Shown: one piece after another, positions 6,376-12,616 of the stretch
Layout: every line of letters begins with the position of its first letter
Numbering within the stretch: the stretch's first letter is position 1
Source: an uncultured Clostridia bacterium
GTDB lineage: Bacteria; Bacillota; Clostridia; Christensenellales; Aristaeellaceae
Length of the DNA: 12,616 bases
Reading direction: 5' to 3'
NCBI GenBank assembly: GCA_947600345.1
Contig: CANQGC010000061.1
Span: 1-12,616 of the forward strand
The notes under the pieces: model-generated
Told to the model about the DNA's origin: nothing
Database searches by the model: none
The model's input: only the letters and a program-made list of their open reading frames with translations
Made by a program: the position numbers and the translations under genes

Positions 6376-7659
6376 GTGAACGCAAAGAAGCTCCTCTCTC
6401 TGATCCTGGCACTCGTGCTGACCCTCGGCCTGGCGGCCGCGGCGAGCGCGGAATCCGCGGACACCATCGTGGTCAACATCTGGGACAACAACCAGCTTGC
6501 GGGCCTGCAGCAGATCGCCGACGAGTGGACGGCCCAGTCCGGCATCCCGGTGCGCATCGAGGTCGTGGCCTGGGACGCCTACTGGACGCTGCTCGAGGCC
6601 GGCGCCACCGGCGGCAACCTGCCCGACGTGTTCTGGATGCACATCAACGAGGCCCAGAAGTACATGGGCGCGAACATGCTGCTCAACCTGGACGACTACA
6701 TCGCCAAGGATGACAAGATCGACCTGAACAACTACTACGAGGGCATCGTTGGGCTGTACAACTACGACGGCCACCAGTTCGCGCTGCCGAAGGATCACGA
6801 CACCATCGCCGTGCTCTACAACAAGGCGCTGTTCGACAAGTACGGCGTGGACTATCCCAACGACGATTGGGATTGGGAGGACTACTCCGCCGCCGCGAAG
6901 GCCATCACCGAGGCCGGCGCCGCCGATGGCGTCTACGGCACCGCGATGAACACCAACGACGGCCAGGACGGCTGGTACAACCTGATCTACGGCTTCGGCG
7001 GCAAGCTCATCAGCGACGACAAGAAGACCTCCGGCATGGACGACGAGCGCACGCTGGCCGCGATGACCTGGCTGGCCGAGAACCTGTTCCCCTACATGCC
7101 CGACCAGAACATCATGTCCACCACCGACCCGGACGTGCTGTTCCAGAGCGACGTCGTGGCCATGATGATGCAGGGCTCCTGGATGGTCAACACCTTCTAC
7201 CAGAACGAGAAGTCCGGCGACTACGCCTGGGCGCAGATCCCCTACTACGACGCCAACGGCAACGGTGCCTGCGATGAGGGCGAGCGCGTGTCGCTGTACA
7301 ACGGCCTGGGCTGGGCCATCGACGCCAAGGCGGAGAACCCCGACGCCTGCTACGACCTGATCTCCTACTTCGCCTCCCAGCAGGGCCAGCTGCGCCAGTC
7401 TGAACTGGGCGTGACGATGGCCGCCTACAAGGGCTGCTCCGACGCCTTCACCGGCGCCTTCGAGGGCATGGACATCTCCCCCTTCCTGGAGGTCGAGGAG
7501 AGCGGCACGCTGGTGATGCACCCCTACTCCCGCTACACCACCCGCTGGGAGGGCTCCTTCACCACGGACCTCGTGCCCGCCTGGCAGAACCCCGAGACGA
7601 TGGCCGACGTCTGCAAGTCCATCGCCGCCAACATGAACCAGATCTTGGCCGCTGAATAA
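6376..7659 (+). CDS. Extracellular solute-binding protein, family 1 (sugar), orphan
   Basis: 427-aa exported protein resembling the MalE/UgpB-type sugar-binding proteins of CUT1 importers. Residues 1-25 are a signal peptide ending ASA|E, with no lipobox. Family features include IVVNIWDNNQLAGLQQIADE near the mature start, NLPDVFWMH, FALPKDHDTIAVLYNKALFD and the MMMQGSWM segment. The length is normal for the family. I start at the GTG at 6376, 5 nt after AAGGAAGGAA, because the signal peptide begins exactly there; the frame is open further upstream to 6256 without a site. No permease or ATPase gene adjoins it. A strong terminator follows, then the AraC regulator and alpha-galactosidase, so an alpha-galactoside (melibiose or raffinose type) ligand is a reasonable guess but unproven. 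Confidence 0.92.
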   Translation: MNAKKLLSLILALVLTLGLAAAASAESADTIVVNIWDNNQLAGLQQIADEWTAQSGIPVRIEVVAWDAYWTLLEAGATGGNLPDVFWMHINEAQKYMGANMLLNLDDYIAKDDKIDLNNYYEGIVGLYNYDGHQFALPKDHDTIAVLYNKALFDKYGVDYPNDDWDWEDYSAAAKAITEAGAADGVYGTAMNTNDGQDGWYNLIYGFGGKLISDDKKTSGMDDERTLAAMTWLAENLFPYMPDQNIMSTTDPDVLFQSDVVAMMMQGSWMVNTFYQNEKSGDYAWAQIPYYDANGNGACDEGERVSLYNGLGWAIDAKAENPDACYDLISYFASQQGQLRQSELGVTMAAYKGCSDAFTGAFEGMDISPFLEVEESGTLVMHPYSRYTTRWEGSFTTDLVPAWQNPETMADVCKSIAANMNQILAAE

Positions 7660-7675
7660 AGCACCGGTCGCAAAT

Positions 7676-7716
7676 CTGCGGGTCAGGGCGAAGCGCTTTG
7701 ACCCGCAGCGCTTTTT
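7676..7716 (+). terminator. Intrinsic terminator after the orphan binding protein
   Basis: The arms 7676-7690 and 7694-7708 form a 15-bp stem (two G-U pairs) with a 3-nt loop, then CG and CTTTTT at 7711-7716. It starts 16 bp after the stop codon. It should separate the binding-protein transcript from the regulator and alpha-galactosidase genes, or allow limited read-through into them. Confidence 0.9.
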
Positions 7717-7765
7717 GTGATATGCTTTCTGTTACGAGCAATTCCAAAAGGCGGAGGTGCTGCAC

Positions 7766-8653
7766 ATGAGGGGAAGGGACACCGTAAAGCGGAACCGGCA
7801 CTATCGCTGCCTGGAGTACGACCACAACCAGAGCGGGGATCTCTGCCTGATCGCCTGCGGCATGGAGCGCTGCGACCCGGGCGTCAACTACGGCCCCGAG
7901 CCGCGCGACGGCTACCACCTGCACGTGGTGCTCTCCGGCACGGGCGCGCTCTACGCCGGCGGGCAGGTCTTCCACCCGCACTTCGGGCAGCTGTTCATAC
8001 TCAAGGACGGCGAGGTCGTGCAGTACACCGCGGACGCGAGCGACCCCTGGGAGTACTGCTGGGTCACTTATAACGGCAGCGAGGCGAGGCGGCTCACGGA
8101 GGAGATCGGCTTCACCGAGGGCGTCTACTGCCTGGATTCGGGCGTGGAGGCCAAGGCGTTCTTCGAGCTGATCCGCCGGATGCACGAGACGCCGGAGATG
8201 AACTTCATCTACGACCTGCGCAGGCGGGGCATACTGATGGAATTCATATCGCTGGCGCTGGAGGCCACCCAGAGCGGCAGCGGAAAGAGCGCCCGCCGCT
8301 TCGACTACCCCACCCAGGTCTACATCGACCGGGCGGTGAGCTTCATCCAGTACAACTACGCCACCATACGGGTCAGCGACGTGGCCGAGTACGTGGGCTA
8401 CACCCGCAGCTACTTCACCGCCACGTTCAAGGCGTACACCGGCCTCTCGCCCCAGGAATACCTGATGCAGCACCGGATCAAGCGCGCCTGCCAGCTGCTG
8501 GCGGCCACGCAGCTGAGCGTCGGGCGGATCGCCGCCGACGTGGGCTACGAAAACCAGCTGACCTTCTCCCGATTGTTCAAAAACGCCACCGGCGTCAGCC
8601 CCACCGAATACCGCCGGCAGAAGCAGGCTTCGCCGGGTGAGGAGACACCATGA
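7766..8653 (+). CDS. AraC-family transcriptional regulator with cupin sensor domain
   Basis: 295-aa regulator. The N-terminal part (about residues 20-100) is a cupin-like sugar-sensing domain, with GYHLHVVLSGTG and the downstream GQLFILKDGE. The C-terminal 105 residues form the double helix-turn-helix of AraC/XylS proteins: ISVEEVA-like IRVSDVAEYVGYTRSYFTAT (201-220) and SVGRIAADVGYENQLTFSRL (251-270), followed by the signature GVSPTEYRR. I chose the ATG at 7766, 8 nt after AAGGCGGAGG; a GTG at 7757 lies inside that site. Its stop overlaps the start of the alpha-galactosidase gene (ATGA), so the two are made together. It probably controls this cluster, and perhaps the orphan binding-protein promoter upstream, in response to a galactoside; that role is inferred from position. 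Confidence 0.94.
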   Translation: MRGRDTVKRNRHYRCLEYDHNQSGDLCLIACGMERCDPGVNYGPEPRDGYHLHVVLSGTGALYAGGQVFHPHFGQLFILKDGEVVQYTADASDPWEYCWVTYNGSEARRLTEEIGFTEGVYCLDSGVEAKAFFELIRRMHETPEMNFIYDLRRRGILMEFISLALEATQSGSGKSARRFDYPTQVYIDRAVSFIQYNYATIRVSDVAEYVGYTRSYFTATFKAYTGLSPQEYLMQHRIKRACQLLAATQLSVGRIAADVGYENQLTFSRLFKNATGVSPTEYRRQKQASPGEETP

Positions 8654-9798
8654 AACGAGAATTTCGCGCGCCCACGCCCCCGATGGGCTGGAACTCCTGG
8701 AACACGTTCTACGATCAAATCGACGAGGGGCTCGTCCGCGCCACGGCGGACGCCATGGTGGAGCAGGGCCTGCGGGACGCGGGCTACGAGTACCTGATCG
8801 TCGACGACTGCTGGGCGCTGAAGGAGCGGGACACGCGGGGCAACCTCGCGCCCGATCCCGCGAAGTTTCCCGGCGGCATGGCGGCGCTGGCAGACTACGT
8901 GCACGCCCGGGGCCTGAAGCTCGGCCTCTACGCCTGCTGCGGCGTGCGCACCTGCGCGGGCTACCCCGGCAGCTTCGAGCACGAGTTCGAGGACGCCGCG
9001 CAGTTCGCCCGCTGGGGCGTGGACTACCTGAAGTACGACAACTGCTACCGGCCCGAGTCCATCCCCTCCCAGGCGCTCTACCGGCGCATGCGCATGGCGC
9101 TCGACTGCTCCGGCCGGGAGATCGCGCTGGCGGCCTGCCAGTGGGGCACCGAGGACGTGCACCGCTGGATTCGCTCCACCGGCGCGGTCTCCTACCGCTC
9201 CACCGTCGACATCCAGGATTCCTGGGCGTCCATCGAGCGCATCGCCCTGTCCCAGATCGAAAACCAGTGCTACGCCGGGCCGGGCTGCTACAACGACATG
9301 GACATGCTGGTGGTGGGCATGAACGGCCGGGGCGTGAACCCGGAGACCTGCGTGGGCGGCTGCACCCCGGAGGAGTACCGCACCCACTTCGCGCTCTGGG
9401 CGATGCTGGGCGCGCCGCTGATCCTTGGCTGCGACCTGCGGGCGCTGGATGAAGAGACCCGCGCGCTGCTGACCAATCCCCACCTGATCGCCATCGACCA
9501 GGACCCGGCGTGCCGGAGCTGCCAGCGGATCTCCGTCTACGCGAACCCCGACGCCTTCGTGCTCGCGAAGCCGCTGTGGGACGGGTCCTGCGCGCTGGGC
9601 TTCTTCAACTTCAGCGACGTGGCGGCGAACGTGACGCTCAACTTCTGGGAGCTCGGCCTGCCCGCCGCCTCCGGCTGGGGGCTGTCCTTTGTGGACTGCT
9701 TCAGCGGCGAAGCGTTGGGCGTTAAGCGAGAGTTCTTCGCGCCCACGGTGCCCGCCCACGGCGGCAGGGTCTACCGCTGCGCGCCCGCAAGGCCGTGA
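8650..9798 (+). CDS. Alpha-galactosidase, glycoside hydrolase family 27
   Basis: 382-aa enzyme that releases terminal alpha-linked galactose from oligosaccharides such as melibiose or raffinose. The GH27 hallmarks are in order: PPMGWNSWN (10-18), YLIVDDCW (48-55), the nucleophile Asp130 in YLKYDNC, the acid/base Asp187 in STVDIQDSW, GCYNDMDMLVVG (212-223), and LWAMLGAPLILGCDLR (249-264). A C-terminal beta-sandwich domain follows. Numbering of the catalytic residues is by alignment from memory to plant and human alpha-galactosidases. There is no signal peptide, so it acts inside the cell on imported sugars. NDMD replaces the commoner NDPD. It is coupled to the AraC gene by a 4-bp ATGA overlap, with GGTGAGGAG upstream, and to the small gene downstream by a GTGA overlap. 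Alpha-N-acetylgalactosaminidase activity, also found in GH27, cannot be excluded. Confidence 0.95.
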   Translation: MKREFRAPTPPMGWNSWNTFYDQIDEGLVRATADAMVEQGLRDAGYEYLIVDDCWALKERDTRGNLAPDPAKFPGGMAALADYVHARGLKLGLYACCGVRTCAGYPGSFEHEFEDAAQFARWGVDYLKYDNCYRPESIPSQALYRRMRMALDCSGREIALAACQWGTEDVHRWIRSTGAVSYRSTVDIQDSWASIERIALSQIENQCYAGPGCYNDMDMLVVGMNGRGVNPETCVGGCTPEEYRTHFALWAMLGAPLILGCDLRALDEETRALLTNPHLIAIDQDPACRSCQRISVYANPDAFVLAKPLWDGSCALGFFNFSDVAANVTLNFWELGLPAASGWGLSFVDCFSGEALGVKREFFAPTVPAHGGRVYRCAPARP

Positions 9799-10013
9799 CC
9801 CGCCACCACTGCCTGCGCTGCGGCGCGCCGCTCACCGGCGACGAGATCGCGCTATATAAGAAGATGATCTCCCGCGCCGCGGAAGCCTACCTCTGCCTGG
9901 ACTGCCTGGCGGGGGAGTGCTCCGCGACGCGGGAGAAGCTGGAGGCGCTGATCGCCTTCTATCACCGCACGGGAATCTGCACGCTGTTCGCAAAGTATGA
10001 GGACGGGGAGTGA
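9795..10013 (+). CDS. Small four-cysteine (zinc-ribbon-like) protein of unknown function
   Basis: 72-aa protein. CLRC (Cys6, Cys9) and CLDC (Cys34, Cys37) are spaced like a zinc-binding ribbon or knuckle; Cys42 and Cys62 are further cysteines. Between the pairs lies an amphipathic, probably helical segment (DEIALYKKMISRAAEAY), and a second helix follows (about 45-58). It begins with GTG at 9795, overlapping the alpha-galactosidase stop by 4 bp (GTGA). Only a weak AAGG site precedes it, so translation probably depends on ribosomes ending the upstream gene. The tight coupling argues that it is a real gene. I have an impression of similar small proteins in other Clostridia but cannot name a family. 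A role in metal binding or as an accessory to the sugar cluster would be a guess. Confidence 0.8.
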   Translation: MTRHHCLRCGAPLTGDEIALYKKMISRAAEAYLCLDCLAGECSATREKLEALIAFYHRTGICTLFAKYEDGE

Positions 10014-10049
10014 GGCCGCGCCGGGATCCCGGCACGGCCTCGCTCCCCG
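10004..10049. terminator. Long hairpin between convergent genes, possible bidirectional terminator
   Basis: The arms 10004-10025 and 10028-10049 are complementary over 22 positions, with one mismatch (C10019/A10034) and one G-U; the centre is GGGATCCC. The stem overlaps the stop codon of the four-cysteine gene and ends 17 bp before the stop of the convergent binding-protein gene. There is no T-run on either side, so termination would be by structure alone or Rho-assisted. Confidence 0.6.
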
Positions 10050-10065
10050 CCCTTCGATTCTGCGG

Positions 10066-11364
10066 TCACGGGCCCTCCGCGAAGCCCTCGACGCCCTGCT
10101 TCGCGGCGGCCGCGATTCGAAGGTCGTCCATCTGCTTTATGCAGCCTGCCTCGTCCGTCCGCCCGGTGAAGAGGCCGTGCAGCGCGGCGGCCACGTCGTC
10201 GGCGCTGAAGCCCTTGACCTTGGAGGCGGAGGTGGACGCGCGGATGTTCGCCGCCACGGACGCGGAGGCGTTGGTGATCATCGGCGATTCGATGTTCGTG
10301 GTCTGGCCCTTGAAGCAATCCACGGTGGAGATGCCCTCGAAGGCGGCGTTGTAGTTCTCCGGCGTGGCGCAGAAGGAGAGGAAGTCCAGGCAGGCGTCCA
10401 CGTGTGGGCCGTGCTTGTTGACCATCATCATGTTGAGGTTTCCGCCCTCGTAGGTGCCGGAATCCGCCGTGTTCAAAAACGCCGGCATCAGCGCGAAGTC
10501 GTCCACGCCGTACTTGCCGTCCTTCGCCAGGTCGGTGTAGAACCAGGTATCCCAGATGAACGTCATCACCGCCTCGCCCGAGCTCATGATGGCGCTGATG
10601 TCCTCGATGCCGCAGCTCAGGTAGTCGTTGCCGAACCAGCCCTTGCCCGCGGCGTTGGCGATCCATTCCACCATGTCCGCGACCTCGGGGATGTCGGCGT
10701 AGGTGATCTCGTTCCGGTTGATTTGCCTGAGCTTCTCGGGATCGTCCGCGAAGACCGGGTCCAGCGCGAACTGCACCATCCATCCGCAGCCGTCGGCGGG
10801 CCAGCAGATGGGCACGTAGCCCGTGGCATTCAGCGCCTGGCAGAGCACGTCGAACTCCGCCTGCGTGGTGGCGGGCAGCAGGCCCAGGCTGTCGAGTATC
10901 GTCTTATTGTAGTAGCAGCCCGAGACGGAGTTCTCCCAGTAGGGCAGGCCCATCAGGTTGCCCGCTTCGTCCAGGCAGTAGTTCAGCGTGCTCTCGGTGA
11001 GCTCGTCCACCCATGGCTGATCGTTCAGGTAGAGAAAGTTCCCGTCGATGTCGAAGCGGTCCAGGTCGGAGTTGTGGAAGTGCATGAAGATGTCCGGGAC
11101 ATCCCCCTTCGCGAAGTACTCCGCCGCGGTCGCCTCGAACTCCGAATCCTCGAAGGGAATGGGCTCGATCACATTCCCCGTGGCCGCCTCGTACCGCTCA
11201 AAGATGCTGGTCATGTAGCTCTTGGCCAGGTCGCTCTTCCTGCCCATGACGGTGATGGTCACCGAGGCGGGTTCGTCCGGTCCCTCCTTTGCGCCCGTGC
11301 AGCCCGTCAGCGCGAGCGCCAATATGGCGAAAACGATCGAGATCGAGCGCCAGGTCTTCCTCAT
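10066..11364 (-). CDS. Lipoprotein sugar-binding protein, ABC family 1, orphan
   Basis: 432-aa extracellular solute-binding protein anchored to the membrane as a lipoprotein: the signal sequence MRKTWRSISIVFAILALALT leads to a lipobox LTGC with Cys22. Family features include VTITVMGRKSDLAKSY near the mature start, GDVPDIFMHFHNSD, and GLPYWENSVSGCYYNKTILD. The C-terminal TSASKVKGFSADDVAAALHG region is also typical. I start at the ATG at 11364, after GGAGGAGG; an ATG at 11403 would add a basic stretch and lacks a site. It lies 43 bp after the metallo-beta-lactamase-fold gene and is probably in its operon. No permease or ATPase gene adjoins it, so its transporter partner lies outside the window or is shared. 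The ligand is unknown. Confidence 0.9.
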   Translation of the reverse strand: MRKTWRSISIVFAILALALTGCTGAKEGPDEPASVTITVMGRKSDLAKSYMTSIFERYEAATGNVIEPIPFEDSEFEATAAEYFAKGDVPDIFMHFHNSDLDRFDIDGNFLYLNDQPWVDELTESTLNYCLDEAGNLMGLPYWENSVSGCYYNKTILDSLGLLPATTQAEFDVLCQALNATGYVPICWPADGCGWMVQFALDPVFADDPEKLRQINRNEITYADIPEVADMVEWIANAAGKGWFGNDYLSCGIEDISAIMSSGEAVMTFIWDTWFYTDLAKDGKYGVDDFALMPAFLNTADSGTYEGGNLNMMMVNKHGPHVDACLDFLSFCATPENYNAAFEGISTVDCFKGQTTNIESPMITNASASVAANIRASTSASKVKGFSADDVAAALHGLFTGRTDEAGCIKQMDDLRIAAAAKQGVEGFAEGP

Positions 11365-11407
11365 TGGCCGCCTCCTCCTTTGCGTCGCGTGGCTCGTTCC
11401 CATCCGC

Positions 11408-12202
11408 TCACAGCGTGACCGTCCGGCCCGTGAACAGGTACTCCAGCCGGTCCCCCATGATTTGCTTCAGGTGCGCGTATTGCCCGGTCCCGGTGCAGTG
11501 CCCGGTATAGTACATCGCCGGATGCCGCAGCAGCTCCCGCGCGGCGGCCTCCAGCTTCGCCCGGCCACCGGGATCGTCCGGGTCCAGCTTCATGAAGTGG
11601 AAGCCGCCCACCAGCACGTCCGGCTCAAACCAGTTCACGATGTTGACGATCCCCCTGTGGGAGCAGCCGCTGAACAGCACCCTGCGCTCCCCGTCCCGCA
11701 CCAGCAGGTACTGCTCGTGCCGGAAGTCGTCGGGCACGAGCGCGCCCCCCAGCCGGAGCCGCAGGCCAAAGTTCTCCACCGGAACGATCCGCTCCCGCCG
11801 CTCGCAGGCGTGCAGCGAAAGCTCCTCGTCGATGCGCAGCTCGCCGTCCACCGGCACGAGCCGGCCGCTGCCCTCGAGCGATTCGTCCAGGCCGATGTAT
11901 TCGCCCCTTCCGTTATAGAGCGGCAAAAACGCCTGGCGGCTTAAGTAGACCGGCGCGCGGTCGTTCAGCTCCAGGAAGCGCCTCAATCCCCCGCCGTGGT
12001 CGTAGTGTCCGTGGGACAGCACGGCGACGTCCACGTCCCGCAGATCGACGCCCATCCGCCGCGCGTTCTCCGCGAACGCGCCCGACTGCCCGGCGTCGAA
12101 GAGTATCCTGTGCCGCCGGGTCTCCACGAGCAGGCTGAGCCCATGCTCCGCCGCCAGCTCGGGATCGCGGGCGGTGTTCTCCATCAGGACCTGAATCCGC
12201 AT
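11408..12202 (-). CDS. Metallo-beta-lactamase-fold hydrolase, COG1237-like
   Basis: 264-aa metal-dependent enzyme. The metal-binding motif SHGHYDHGGG places His64, His66, Asp68 and His69. Further ligand candidates are His182 (GCSHRGIVN), His202 (GGFHF) and the YYTGHCTG block around His235. This pattern matches the group often annotated as 7,8-dihydropterin-6-yl-methyl-4-(beta-D-ribofuranosyl)aminobenzene-phosphate synthase (COG1237), a label taken from archaeal methanopterin synthesis. Here it more likely marks a bacterial hydrolase or sulfur- or redox-linked enzyme of unknown substrate. There is no signal peptide. The ATG at 12202 follows GGAGGTGA. An extended -10 promoter lies upstream, and the lipoprotein binding-protein gene follows 43 bp downstream, presumably in one operon. 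Fold confidence is high; reaction confidence is low. Confidence 0.9.
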   Translation of the reverse strand: MRIQVLMENTARDPELAAEHGLSLLVETRRHRILFDAGQSGAFAENARRMGVDLRDVDVAVLSHGHYDHGGGLRRFLELNDRAPVYLSRQAFLPLYNGRGEYIGLDESLEGSGRLVPVDGELRIDEELSLHACERRERIVPVENFGLRLRLGGALVPDDFRHEQYLLVRDGERRVLFSGCSHRGIVNIVNWFEPDVLVGGFHFMKLDPDDPGGRAKLEAAARELLRHPAMYYTGHCTGTGQYAHLKQIMGDRLEYLFTGRTVTL

Positions 12203-12244
12203 GCGGGCGCCTCACCTCCGGCTCGATAAAAAACCTCTACATTC

Positions 12245-12253
12245 ATTATAACA
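12245..12253 (-). promoter_or_regulatory. Extended -10 promoter of the metallo-hydrolase/lipoprotein operon
   Basis: On the minus strand TGTTATAAT (12253-12245) is a perfect extended -10 (TGnTATAAT). No good TTGACA-like box lies 16-18 bp upstream, which is acceptable for an extended -10 promoter. The start of transcription would be near 12238, about 36 nt before the ATG at 12202. Confidence 0.65.
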
Positions 12254-12318
12254 CATTCGTATCACCTTGCACCAGCTTTTTTCATCCTCGGGAAAGGGAA
12301 TTATGCGCGCCGCCGGCA

Positions 12319-12347
12319 TTGCGTTTTTTTTCATTTTGTGGTATTGT
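12319..12347 (+). promoter_or_regulatory. Possible promoter of the 42-aa gene
   Basis: TTGCGT (12319-12324), a T-rich 17-nt spacer and TATTGT (12342-12347) make a modest sigma-A-like promoter facing the small gene at 12392. A slightly shifted -10, TGTAAT (12345-12350), is also possible. It is divergent from the promoter at 12245-12253. Confidence 0.4.
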
Positions 12348-12391
12348 AATGAAAAGCGGGCATCTACGCCCGGGGGAAGGAGTGCATAGCC

Positions 12392-12520
12392 ATGACCATC
12401 GAAGAAGTCATCCGCGAGCTTGCCAACATCAAGAACTACTGCACCGCCAGCGCCCTGCCCGCGCTGGACTACGCCATCGCCGTGCTGGAGAAGCAAAAGG
12501 AAGAAGAAGAGGCGAAATAG
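12392..12520 (+). CDS. 42-aa acidic/basic helical protein of unknown function
   Basis: A short gene from ATG at 12392 to TAG at 12520, giving 42 residues. It begins MTIEEVIRELANIKNYC and ends in a charged KQKEEEEAK tail. The composition suggests two amphipathic helices split near Ala-Leu-Pro (residues 21-23), and it holds one cysteine. Support for a real gene: GGAAGGAG at 12374-12381 with 10-nt spacing, a possible promoter upstream, codon usage like the neighbours, and a hairpin repeat starting 24 bp after its stop. I do not recognise a family. Its short length means it could be missed by gene callers. Confidence 0.65.
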   Translation: MTIEEVIRELANIKNYCTASALPALDYAIAVLEKQKEEEEAK

Positions 12521-12543
12521 TCAGGCCCCGCCGTAGCCCCAGC

Positions 12544-12616
12544 AGGGAGAATCCAAGGAACCTCAGGTTCCTTGGTGGAGATTCTTAAGGGGCAAAGCCC
12601 CTTAAGCAGGTCCGGG
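12544..12616 (+). repeat. Dispersed double-hairpin repeat, copy 2 (cut by window end)
   Basis: Reverse complement of 1520-1592, with about 66 of 73 positions identical by hand count. It contains hairpins at 12553-12575 (10 bp, loop TCA) and 12584-12606 (10 bp, loop AAA). The similarity continues to the last base of the window, so the element is longer than what is visible. In the direction of the 42-aa gene it reads exactly as copy 1 reads in the direction of the ABC permease gene. Confidence 0.9.

Noticed and set aside
9997..11418. 473-aa plus-strand frame opposite the lipoprotein gene
   Set aside because: Antisense composition and no motif, whereas the minus-strand frame has a lipobox and family features.

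Overview
The window is a GC-rich stretch of a bacterial chromosome that reads like a Gram-positive member of the Firmicutes (Clostridia, perhaps a gut lineage of the Christensenellales/Oscillospirales type). The reasons are strong GGAGG ribosome binding sites, sigma-A promoters (TTGACA with 17-bp spacing; extended TGnTATAAT), several extracellular sugar-binding proteins with MKKLL-type signal peptides, and many intrinsic-terminator-like hairpins. The lineage is an inference; no rRNA or tRNA gene is present to settle it.

Layout. (1) 73-1230, plus strand: an RluA-family pseudouridine synthase and a small four-helix membrane protein of the Phage_holin_4_2 family, closed by a symmetric hairpin. 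(2) 1231-1627: no gene, but a string of six hairpins, five with 3-nt loops. Part of it recurs at the right-hand end of the window (12544-12616) in inverted orientation. (3) 6079-1628, minus strand: an operon of an HSL-type alpha/beta hydrolase (probable esterase), a RbsB-like sugar-binding protein, a RbsA/MglA-like double ATPase and a RbsC-like permease. It starts at a good sigma-A promoter, and a 14-bp hairpin follows the binding-protein gene. (4) 6376-10013, plus strand: an orphan family-1 sugar-binding protein with its own terminator, then a tightly overlapping set of AraC-type regulator, GH27 alpha-galactosidase and a 72-aa four-cysteine protein. (5) 12202-10066, minus strand, convergent with (4): a metallo-beta-lactamase-fold protein (COG1237-like) followed by a lipoprotein sugar-binding protein. 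(6) 12392-12520, plus strand: a 42-aa protein, followed by the second copy of the hairpin repeat, cut by the window edge.

How it fits together: this is a carbohydrate-scavenging region. The CUT2-type ABC importer with its esterase could take up and deacylate sugars. The binding protein, AraC regulator and cytoplasmic alpha-galactosidase look like an alpha-galactoside unit. Two of the three binding proteins have no permease or ATPase here, so they must use transporters encoded elsewhere or act in sensing.

The least expected item is the hairpin repeat. Both copies lie just 3' of a gene and in the same orientation relative to it. They differ by a compensatory base-pair change that keeps the stem intact, which points to selection on (or copying of) a folded RNA or DNA structure.
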